From the NCBI GenBank assembly GCA_963828075.1, contig CAWHDH010000017.1, positions 1,268,702 through 1,332,701 on the forward strand: 64,000 bases of DNA. Reading direction: 5' to 3'. The notes below the pieces were generated by a model. It ran no database searches and was not told where the DNA came from. It worked only from the letters and a program-made list of their open reading frames with translations. A program made the translations under genes and the position numbers. Below are positions 51,415-57,958 of this stretch, one piece after another; position 1 is the first letter of the stretch; each line of letters opens with the position of its first letter. The stretch is from JACCYI01 sp963828075 (GTDB lineage: Bacteria > Actinomycetota > Thermoleophilia > Solirubrobacterales > Solirubrobacteraceae).

Positions 51415-52665
51415 GTGGCCGTTGATCTCAGCCAAGTCGCACAGCTGGACGTCGAACCGGGCGAGTTGCCGGCCACCATGGCCGCGTGGGTGATCCGCGA
51501 GGAGCGCCTGGGCGAGCCGCTGGAGGCGTTCCAGCTCGAGGAGATCGAGGTGCCGGAGCCTGGCGCGTTCGAGGTCACCGTCCGCGTGATGGCCGCCGGG
51601 GTGAACTTCAACAACGTGTGGGCGGCGCTGGGCCAGCCGGTCTCGGTCTTCCGCTACCACCCGAACGAGGACCACCACATCGGCGGCTCGGATGCGTCGG
51701 GCATCGTCTGGAAGGTCGGCGAGGGCGTCACGCGCTGGCAGCCGGGTGACGAGGTCGTCATCCACTGCAACCAGGCGTCCTACGAGGACCCCGAGGTGCA
51801 CGGCCTCGACCCGCTCGCGGCGCCGTCGCAGCAGATCTGGGGCTACGAGACCTCGTGGGGCTCGTTCGCCCAGTTCTGCAAGGTCCAGGCGCAGCAGCTG
51901 CTGCCCAAGCCGGCCGCGCTGACCTGGGAGGAGGCCGCGTCCTACGGCCTCACCTACTTCACCGCTTATCGCATGCTGCTGGACCAGGCGAAGCTGCAGG
52001 CGGGCCACCGGGTGCTCATCTGGGGCGCCGCCGGCGGCCTCGGGGTCTTCGCCACCCAGCTGTGCGCGCTGACCGGCGCCGACTCCGTCGGCGTCGTGTC
52101 CTCGGTGGAGAAGGGCGAGCTCGTCAAGCAGCTCGGCGCCGTCGACTACGTCGACCGCAACGAGTTCGCGGGCATGATGCGCAAGGGCGGCGAGTCGCCG
52201 GAGGAGGAGAAGGCGCGCTTCAAGGAGTCCAAGCGCTTCTCCAAGCACGTCACGCAGCTCCTCGGCGGCGAGCCGGACATCGTGTTCGAGCACGTGGGCC
52301 AGGCGACCTTCCCGACCTCCGTGCTGGCCGTCAAGCCGTTCGGCAAGGTGGTGATCTGCGGCGCGACGTCGGGCTACCAGCTCGACTTCGACGTCCGCTA
52401 TCTGTGGATGCGCCAGAAGCAGATCATCGGCTCGCACTTCGCCAACGCCTGGGAGGCGACGCTGGCGAACCGGTTGATCGAGCAGAACAAGATCCGGCCC
52501 GTCCTGTGGCGGACGATGAGCTTCGACGGCGTCGCCGAGGCCCACCAGCTGCTGCGCGACAACAAGCACCTCGGCAAGATCGCGATCCTCGTGGGCGCGA
52601 CCGAGGAAGGGCAGGGCAAGACCGCGGACGGGCCCGGCGCGATCCGGGCGGAGGTGGGTGCCTGA
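51415..52665 (+). CDS. ccr: Crotonyl-CoA carboxylase/reductase
   Basis: This 416-residue medium-chain dehydrogenase/reductase starts at GTG 51415, with a strong AAGGAG seven bases before. Ccr-specific features are NEDHHIGGSDASGIVWKVG, EVVIHCNQASYEDPEVHGLD, QIWGYETSWGSFAQFCKVQA, ASYGLTYFTAYRML and the NADPH loop LIWGAAGGLGVFATQL. Also present is the conserved FEHVGQATFPTSV and the C-terminal SHFANAWEATLANRLI. It reductively carboxylates crotonyl-CoA to ethylmalonyl-CoA. With the mutase at 57959 it defines the core of the ethylmalonyl-CoA pathway for C2 assimilation or for polyketide extender units. Confidence 0.92.
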   Translation: MAVDLSQVAQLDVEPGELPATMAAWVIREERLGEPLEAFQLEEIEVPEPGAFEVTVRVMAAGVNFNNVWAALGQPVSVFRYHPNEDHHIGGSDASGIVWKVGEGVTRWQPGDEVVIHCNQASYEDPEVHGLDPLAAPSQQIWGYETSWGSFAQFCKVQAQQLLPKPAALTWEEAASYGLTYFTAYRMLLDQAKLQAGHRVLIWGAAGGLGVFATQLCALTGADSVGVVSSVEKGELVKQLGAVDYVDRNEFAGMMRKGGESPEEEKARFKESKRFSKHVTQLLGGEPDIVFEHVGQATFPTSVLAVKPFGKVVICGATSGYQLDFDVRYLWMRQKQIIGSHFANAWEATLANRLIEQNKIRPVLWRTMSFDGVAEAHQLLRDNKHLGKIAILVGATEEGQGKTADGPGAIRAEVGA

Positions 52666-52985
52666 TGGCCGGAGTGGTGCATATCCCCTGGTACGCGACA
52701 GTGTTCCGGGGCGACTCCTTCGAGGCTGCGCTGATGGAGATCGCGCCCGTGGCGCTGCGGTACGGAGCGACGGAGTATCAGGTCCACCGCGGCCGCGACG
52801 ACCGGTACAAGTTCCTGCAGATCGCGTACTTCGAGGCCAAGTCGGACTTCGAGCGCTACTGGTACGGCGAGGAGTTCAACACCTGGCGCGCGGAGCACTC
52901 GAGCTGGTTCCAGGTGCCGATCGTCTACGCGTTCAACGACGTGGTGACGCGCGGCGCGCTGGTGGACCAGCCCGACCTGGCCTGA
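52665..52985 (+). CDS. Small protein co-translated with ccr, unknown function
   Basis: This 106-residue protein's ATG shares a base with the ccr stop (TGATG). It is aromatic-rich: VHIPWYATVFRGDSFEAALM, YQVHRGRDDRYKFLQIAYFE, FERYWYGEEFNTWRAEHSSW and FQVPIVYAFND. The pattern suggests a dimeric alpha/beta-barrel (ABM-like) fold with a small-molecule pocket, but no named family is certain. The close coupling with ccr suggests a function linked to that enzyme or its pathway. Confidence 0.7.
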   Translation: MAGVVHIPWYATVFRGDSFEAALMEIAPVALRYGATEYQVHRGRDDRYKFLQIAYFEAKSDFERYWYGEEFNTWRAEHSSWFQVPIVYAFNDVVTRGALVDQPDLA

Positions 52986-53121
52986 ACCCGGACGGCGAGG
53001 AGCCGCGCTTCGCCGGTTGCGAGTGGGTGACCGACCGCCTAGACCCGACGGTGAGGATGGGCTAGGCCCCGCGCGTACTCGAGGACGGGGTGTGTCGCCT
53101 CAAAGCAACCGCCAACGCGAG

Positions 53122-53289
53122 TCAACGGATGTCGGCGCCGCTGCCTTCAATCCCGACGTCGTACCCGCCGATGCGATCATCATCGGCGAGCGCGTCGAGG
53201 AACCGCTCCAGTTCGTCGAAGACCTCTGGATGCGGATCCTCGATTCGAACGACGAGAGCCGGCCGTGCTTCTGAGGGCTGCTGTGACAT
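53122..53289 (-). CDS. 55-residue acidic small protein
   Basis: Reading leftward from ATG 53289 gives MSQQPSEARPALVVRIEDPH, then PEVFDELERFLDALADDDRI and GGYDVGIEGSGADIR before TGA. Amino acid composition and third-position GC look coding, whereas the other frames here do not. The pattern (a VVRI strand, then an amphipathic helix, then a YDVGIEGSG strand) looks like a compact folded unit. No ribosome-binding site is evident, and no family is recognised. It is a free-standing small gene or the surviving piece of a longer one. Confidence 0.5.
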   Translation of the reverse strand: MSQQPSEARPALVVRIEDPHPEVFDELERFLDALADDDRIGGYDVGIEGSGADIR

Positions 53290-53399
53290 GACTCGAGCAT
53301 CGCTGAATCGCCGTGACCGAGAGTCCTGGAACGTCCGCTACTCCCGGCAGCCGGGACGTCGCGGCTGTCTCAAGCCAGCAGCGTGCGAAGGAACGACAG

Positions 53400-53577
53400 C
53401 AAGCCTCGTTGCGGGTCGCTGCGGCCCCGAAACTGCGGTCATCGAGGAGGGCGGTCCGGGTGGCCGCGCCGTCAACCACCCCCATGCGCCGCCGCACCTC
53501 GCACGGGGGTGGTTGACCCCACTATTCGGGGTGAACCACCCCCATGCTGCCGCTCGGGGGCCAAGGGGGTGGTTGAC
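53400..53577 (+). repeat. Copy B of the dispersed palindromic repeat (four arms)
   Basis: After the left block CAAGCCTCGTTGCGGGTC and GAAACTGCGGTCATCGAG come four alternating arms: GTCAACCACCCCC (53471-53483), GGGGGTGGTTGAC (53505-53517), AACCACCCCC (53534-53543) and GGGGGTGGTT (53565-53574). Arms 1 and 2 form a perfect 13-bp stem. Arms 3 and 4 form a 10-bp stem. Arms 2 and 3 can alternatively pair with CCCC/GGGG extensions. It is the most complete copy seen. Confidence 0.8.
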
Positions 53578-53972
53578 GTCCTCGACGACCCGCCCCCTCA
53601 CTCGATGATGCAGTTCCTGGGCGGCCGGCGACAGAACCGGCCGCTGCTATCGCTGACAGCAGGGAAAGCGCGCCCGTCCCTGCTGCGATCGTGTCGCGAC
53701 AGTCGCGACGTATACAGCGTAGGTCAATGCGCAATCCGCTAAGAGCGCCCGGGAGCTCGGCCACGAGGTGTCCGACAGGATGGTCCTAGAGGCCCTCCCT
53801 GGCGCCTCGCGCCTCTTGAACGACGAGTGATCGCGCGCTTGGCCGGGCACTGCGTCGGCGCCCGCATCAGCCATTCGCCCGCAAACTTCGGAGTGAGCTG
53901 CCGATCATCCACACGCGGGACTCCGGTACGACGCGAAACCGGCGTGCAACTCGTTCTGAGCCGACGTTTCCT

Positions 53973-54374
53973 TCAGCTTGGCCAGGGGTCGACGAACTCG
54001 CCGCTGTCGCCTTCGGTGTGGGTGCCGAAGGCGATGAACTCGAGGCCCTCGCCGTCGGCCTCGAACGACCGCGCGCTGCCCGCGGGGACCCGCAGGGCGC
54101 TCCACGGCCGCAGCTCGATCACGGTGCCCTCCACGGCGGCGCGACCGCTTCCGGCGACGACGACGTAGACCTCCTCGTCGGTGGCGTGGCGGTGGCCGAA
54201 CGGGGCTCGGACACCGGGCTTGATGCGCTGGAGGCTGAGGCCGATGCCCTCGCCTCCGAGCGCCTCGCGGGCGAACCGGGCCTCCAGGGTGTCGCCGAAG
54301 CCGCCATCGGACGCGCTGTCGGGCAGCTCGCGAAGGTCGACCAGGGCATATGTGGCGGCGGTGTCGTTGCTCAT
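53973..54374 (-). CDS. Cupin-domain protein
   Basis: This 133-residue single-domain beta-barrel protein has GVRAPFGHRHATDEEVYVVV (the G(X)5HxH...E cupin motif 1) and WSALRVPAGSARSFEADGEG (motif 2 region). The HxH and Glu could bind a metal. It starts at ATG 54374, within the CATG shared with the divergent AraC-like fragment. Cupins of this type are often regulators' partners or small dioxygenase/isomerase-like proteins; no substrate is assigned. Confidence 0.82.
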   Translation of the reverse strand: MSNDTAATYALVDLRELPDSASDGGFGDTLEARFAREALGGEGIGLSLQRIKPGVRAPFGHRHATDEEVYVVVAGSGRAAVEGTVIELRPWSALRVPAGSARSFEADGEGLEFIAFGTHTEGDSGEFVDPWPS

Positions 54375-54726
54375 GTCTCCCACCGCGTTCGTGCGCGCCC
54401 GGCGCCCGCCGCCCGACCCCCAGCGCGCGTTCGTCGCCGAGATCGTCGAGGCGATGCGCGCCGCGCCTCCGGGCACCCGCGTGGCGGAGGTCGCCTCGCG
54501 CTTCGCCGTCGTGCCGCGGACGCTGCAGCGCCTGTTCGCCGTGCACGTCGGCGCCACGCCCAAGCAGGTGCTCCAGCGCTTCCGCCTTCAGCGGGCGACC
54601 GACCAGCTCGCCGCCGACGATGCGGCGCAGCTCGCGCGCCTGGCCGCCGACCTCGGCTCCTTCGACCAGGCCCACTTCGTCCAGGACTTTCGCGCCGCCA
54701 CGGGACGAACTCCGTCCGCGGCTTGA
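54373..54726 (+). CDS. AraC-family DNA-binding domain only (5'-truncated regulator)
   Basis: This 117-residue frame consists almost wholly of the double helix-turn-helix of an AraC regulator (VAEVASRFAVVPRTLQRLFA, VHVGATPKQVLQRFRLQRAT, LAADLGSFDQAHFVQDFRAA). Homologues usually carry about 130-150 residues of ligand domain before ARRPPPDPQRAFVAEIVEAM, which is absent here. The frame begins at an ATG that overlaps the divergent cupin start by two bases, so a deletion has probably joined the cupin 5' end to the middle of the regulator. Whether the short product is functional is open. The stop overlaps the -35 of the next gene. Confidence 0.7.
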   Translation: MSPTAFVRARRPPPDPQRAFVAEIVEAMRAAPPGTRVAEVASRFAVVPRTLQRLFAVHVGATPKQVLQRFRLQRATDQLAADDAAQLARLAADLGSFDQAHFVQDFRAATGRTPSAA

Positions 54727-54756
54727 CAACGAGGGTGAGTGAGTGCATACTCACTC
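54723..54756 (+). promoter_or_regulatory. Canonical promoter overlapped by a perfect operator, upstream of tetR
   Basis: TTGACA (54723-54728), 17 bases, then CATACT (54746-54751) forms a near-consensus housekeeping promoter. The perfect inverted repeat GAGTGAGT-GCAT-ACTCACTC (54737-54756) covers the -10 element and the expected start point. The ATG of the TetR gene lies at 54761, so the mRNA would have almost no leader. The arrangement indicates tight autorepression. Confidence 0.75.
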
Positions 54757-54760
54757 TCGG

Positions 54761-55327
54761 ATGAGCTCCACCGCCCGCACCCTTTCCACCGCCGAGGACC
54801 GCCGCGAGGACGTCCTCGTGGCGGCCACGCGCGTGTTCGCCGAGCGCGGCATCCACGGGACGCCGACGATGGAGGTCGCGCGCGCGGCCGGGATCTCTCA
54901 GGCCTACCTCTTCCGCCTGTTCCCCACCAAGGAGGCCCTGGCGGTCGCGCTCGTGGAGCGGTGCAACGACCGCATCTACGCCCGCTTCGCCGACGCTGCC
55001 AAGCGGGCGAAGGCGGCGGGCGAGGACGTGCTGAGCGCCATGGGTCAGGGATACGTGGAGCTGCTCGAGGACCGTGAGCTCACGCTCATGCAGCTGCACG
55101 CGCACGCCGCGTCGCCCTCGGTGCCGGCGATCGGCGACGCGATGCGCGCCTGCTTCGATCGGCTGGTCACCCTCACCCGCGAGGAGTCCGGCGCGCCCGA
55201 CGAGGAGATCCAGCGGTTCTTCGCCAAGGGGATGCTCCTCAACGTCCTTCGGGCGCTCGATGCGCAGGAGCTCGACGAGCCCTGGGCCCGGCTGCTCTCC
55301 GCTGCGCAGGCCGACGACGTCTGCTGA
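54761..55327 (+). CDS. TetR-family regulator of the adjacent efflux pump
   Basis: This 188-residue repressor has the helix-turn-helix ATRVFAERGIHGTPTMEVAR then AAGISQAYLFRLFPTKEALA. The C-terminal ligand domain is helical (QGYVELLEDRELTLMQLHAH). The start was placed at ATG 54761 (MSSTARTLSTAEDRRED); an ATG 18 bases upstream would lie within the operator. The 64-base gap to the downstream DHA2 transporter has a GTGAGCAATCAATCAC inverted motif. The neighbourhood suggests the pump substrate is the inducer. Confidence 0.9.
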   Translation: MSSTARTLSTAEDRREDVLVAATRVFAERGIHGTPTMEVARAAGISQAYLFRLFPTKEALAVALVERCNDRIYARFADAAKRAKAAGEDVLSAMGQGYVELLEDRELTLMQLHAHAASPSVPAIGDAMRACFDRLVTLTREESGAPDEEIQRFFAKGMLLNVLRALDAQELDEPWARLLSAAQADDVC

Positions 55328-55391
55328 GCCTCTCTTTTTTCGTGTCCTTGTGAGCAATCAATCACACACCACCACCCCGGAGGACGCCACC

Positions 55392-56819
55392 ATGGCTCCC
55401 GATGAGACCCGGACTCGAGCCGGGTGGACCCTCGCGATCGTCTCGATCGCCCTCTTCATGACCTCGCTCGACAACCTCGTGGTCGGCGTGGCGCTCCCGT
55501 CGATCCGCACGGACTTCGGCGGCTCGATCGAGTCGCTCGAGTGGACCGTCAACGCCTACACCCTCTCCTTCGCCGTCTTCCTGATCTTGGGCGCCGCCCT
55601 CGGCGACCGCTTCGGCCGCAAGCGGATGTTCCAGATCGGGCTCGGCCTGTTCACGCTGACGAGCGCGCTGGCGGCGCTCGCCCCGTCGATCGAGGCGCTC
55701 GTCGCCGCCCGCGCGCTGCAGGGCCTTGGTGCCGCGATGGTGACGCCGCTCACGCTCACGCTGCTCTCCGAGGCGTTCCCCGAGGCGCGCCGCGGCGTCG
55801 CGCTCGGCGTCTGGGCGGGGGTCAGCGGCCTCGGCGTCGCGCTCGGGCCGTTCGTCGGCGGCGCGGTCGTCGAGGGCATCTCGTGGCAGTGGATCTTCTG
55901 GCTCAACGTGCCGACCGGCCTCATCCTCGCCCCGCTCGCGGGGCGCATGCTCACGGAGTCGTTCGGGCCGGCGAAGCGGCTCGACCTCCCCGGCGTGGCG
56001 CTCGCGGCCACCGGCCTGTTCGGGCTCACGTTCGGCATCGTCCGCGGCGAGGCGATGGGCTGGACGAGCCCGGTGGTCCTCGGATCGCTCGGCGCCGGCC
56101 TCGCCCTGATCGCCGCGTTCGTGGCCTGGGAGCTCAAGGCGCGCGACCCGATGCTGCCGATGCGGTTCTTCCGCTCGCGCGGCTTCGCGTCGACGAGCGT
56201 CGTCTCGTTCTCGATGTTCTTCGGCGTGTTCGGAGCGATCTTCCTGCTCTCCCAGTTCTTCCAGAGCGTCCAGGGCTACGGCCCGTTCGAGGCCGGCCTG
56301 CGGACGCTGCCGTGGACGGGCATGCCGATGATCGTCGCGCCGATCGCCGGCGCGCTGAGCGACCGGATCGGGTCGCGGCCGCTGATGGCGACCGGCCTCG
56401 CCCTGCAGGCCGTCGCGATCGGCTGGCTCGCGATGGTGACGACGGTCGACGTCGCCTACTCGGCGCTCGTCATCCCGTTCATCCTCGGCGGGACGGGCAT
56501 GGCGCTCGTCTTCGCCCCGAGCGCCAACGCGGTCCTGCGCTCCGTCCGCCCGAAGGAGGCCGGCCAGGCCTCAGGGGCGACCAACGCGATCCGCGAGCTC
56601 GGCGGCGTGATGGGCGTGGCCGTGCTGGCCAGCGTGTTCTCGGCCCACGGCTCCTACGCGTCGCCGCAGGCGTACACCGACGGGCTCGTCGCCGCCCTGC
56701 CGATCGGCGCGGTGGTGCTGGCAATTGGGGCGCTCGCCGCGCTGCTGGTCCCGGGCCGGGCGACGGTGGCGGCCACCGAGCGGGCGCCGCTCAGTCCCGC
56801 TCAAGCGGTGCCATCGTGA
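55392..56819 (+). CDS. MFS drug/proton antiporter, DHA2 (14-TM) family
   Basis: This 475-residue efflux protein starts at ATG 55392 after GGAGG. Family features are FMTSLDNLVVGVALPSIRTD, LGAALGDRFGRKRMF (motif A), ARALQGLGAAMVTPLTLTLL, GVALGPFVGGAVVEGISWQW (motif C region) and WIFWLNVPTGLI. The C-terminal half includes SANAVLRSVRPKEAGQASG and ELGGVMGVAVLASVFSAHG, the part missing from its relative at 5235. It is preceded by its TetR gene. Exported compounds are unknown; the family handles many toxic organics. It overlaps clpS by 29 bases at the 3' end. Confidence 0.92.
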   Translation: MAPDETRTRAGWTLAIVSIALFMTSLDNLVVGVALPSIRTDFGGSIESLEWTVNAYTLSFAVFLILGAALGDRFGRKRMFQIGLGLFTLTSALAALAPSIEALVAARALQGLGAAMVTPLTLTLLSEAFPEARRGVALGVWAGVSGLGVALGPFVGGAVVEGISWQWIFWLNVPTGLILAPLAGRMLTESFGPAKRLDLPGVALAATGLFGLTFGIVRGEAMGWTSPVVLGSLGAGLALIAAFVAWELKARDPMLPMRFFRSRGFASTSVVSFSMFFGVFGAIFLLSQFFQSVQGYGPFEAGLRTLPWTGMPMIVAPIAGALSDRIGSRPLMATGLALQAVAIGWLAMVTTVDVAYSALVIPFILGGTGMALVFAPSANAVLRSVRPKEAGQASGATNAIRELGGVMGVAVLASVFSAHGSYASPQAYTDGLVAALPIGAVVLAIGALAALLVPGRATVAATERAPLSPAQAVPS

Positions 56820-57078
56820 GCCCCGCGTCCTTGAGCTGATCCCAGTAGAGCTCGGCGATCTCCTTCTGGCCGGACCACACGATGGCCTGCCCCGTCGTGT
56901 GGATCCGATCGGCGATCGCGAAGCCCTTGTCGATGCTGACGCCGGGGATGTAGCGGGCGAGCGCGGCGGCGACACCCTCGAAGGTGTTGTGGTCGTCGTT
57001 GCGGACGATCACGCGCCAGGTGCCGCCCAGGTCCGAGTCGGGGCCGCTCGTCCGCGGAAGCTCGATCGTCTGGCTCAT
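56791..57078 (-). CDS. clpS: ATP-dependent Clp protease adaptor protein
   Basis: This 95-residue adaptor delivers N-end-rule substrates to the ClpAP/ClpCP protease. The core WRVIVRNDDHNTFEGVAAAL, with the NDD-type substrate-pocket loop, is preceded by a short flexible tail (MSQTIELPRTSGPDSDLGG) used in AAA+ engagement. IADRIHTTGQAIVWSGQKE and AELYWDQLKDAGLTMAPLE complete the fold. It starts at ATG 57078. It is followed upstream (same strand) by the metallo-beta-lactamase-fold gene with 11 bases between. Confidence 0.93.
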   Translation of the reverse strand: MSQTIELPRTSGPDSDLGGTWRVIVRNDDHNTFEGVAAALARYIPGVSIDKGFAIADRIHTTGQAIVWSGQKEIAELYWDQLKDAGLTMAPLERD

Positions 57079-57089
57079 GTTCGAGAAGG

Positions 57090-57938
57090 TTAACCGCGCG
57101 GCGCGAGATTTGAACGCCAGCGGTCCAGGCCGAGGAACTGGTGGTCGAGCGGCGCGGCGTGGACGTAGCGGTCGGCGACGGCGCCGGCCTCGTGGTCCAG
57201 CCACTCGCGCATCGCGGCGACGAAGCCCCCGAGGTCGTGCTCGGCGGCGAATGCGGCCTGGCGTTGCAGCGCGGCGCGGGTGGCGGCGATCTGGGCGACG
57301 ACGTCGTCGACCGCACCGAAGTGGGTGAGCGCCAGGCTCGTCGGCCACCAGGCCTCGATCGCGTCGAGCGAGGCCTCCCACGCGGCGACGTCGATGTCGG
57401 GCGGCGGCGTCGGCGCCATCACCGCGGGGCTGGGTGGGATCCGGACGCCGGCCATGTCGCCGACGAAGGCCCGCCCCGAGTGCTCGTGCAGGTAGGAGAC
57501 GTGATGCGAGGCGTGGCCGGGCGTGTAGGCGACGCGGAAGGCACCGTCGAGCAGCCGCTCGCCGCCGGTCAGCGCGTGCAGGTTGGCCTCCGGGACCGGT
57601 ACGACCTCGCCCCACATGCGGCGCATGCCGTCCTCGCCGTAGAGCCTGGTGGCACTCGACACGAGGCGCTCGGGGTCGGCGAGGTGCCGCGCGCCGCGCT
57701 CGTGGACGTAGACCGGCACGTCCGGCCAGTGGCGCAGGAGCGCCCCGGTGGCGCCCGCGTGGTCGAAGTGGATGTGGGTGAGGAGGATCGCCCGCGGGGG
57801 CTCGGCATCCGGCCCTCCGAGCGCTTCCAGGAGCTTCGGGAGGCACGACTCGGGCCCCGGATCGACGATGACGCCATCGAGGAGCCAGGCCGCGATGATC
57901 CGCTCCACTCCGAGGTGCACCAGGTCGATGGCCCGCAT
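57090..57938 (-). CDS. Metallo-beta-lactamase-fold hydrolase
   Basis: This 282-residue MBL-fold protein has the metal motif LTHIHFDHAGATGALL (HxHxDH), the later His in YTPGHASHHVSYLHE and Asp in RAFVGDMAGVRIPP, and a terminal His in LALTHFGAVDD. The C-terminal 70 residues are helical. Relatives hydrolyse lactones, thioesters or phosphoesters, so the substrate is undefined. It is the first gene of a leftward pair with clpS and is divergent from the mutase gene across 20 bases. Confidence 0.88.
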   Translation of the reverse strand: MRAIDLVHLGVERIIAAWLLDGVIVDPGPESCLPKLLEALGGPDAEPPRAILLTHIHFDHAGATGALLRHWPDVPVYVHERGARHLADPERLVSSATRLYGEDGMRRMWGEVVPVPEANLHALTGGERLLDGAFRVAYTPGHASHHVSYLHEHSGRAFVGDMAGVRIPPSPAVMAPTPPPDIDVAAWEASLDAIEAWWPTSLALTHFGAVDDVVAQIAATRAALQRQAAFAAEHDLGGFVAAMREWLDHEAGAVADRYVHAAPLDHQFLGLDRWRSNLAPRG

Positions 57939-57958
57939 GGGGGTGCGAGAATAGAGCC

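Larger units (their letters stand above)
52986..53972. other. About 1 kb of mostly non-coding DNA with a small gene and a repeat
   Basis: The gap between the ccr unit and the cupin gene has lower GC and broken-looking frames. Supported contents are a 55-codon leftward gene (53122-53289) and copy B of the palindromic repeat family (53400-53577). The part from 53600 to 53972 holds no recognisable gene; a GTATAC-containing stretch near 53710 may be old promoter DNA. Accessory or decayed DNA is the best description. Confidence 0.5.

Noticed and set aside
53383..53742. Open frames running through the palindromic repeat
   Set aside because: The peptide is low-complexity (HPHAPPHLARGW-type) and the same DNA blocks in copies A and C are in different frames, so no protein is conserved.
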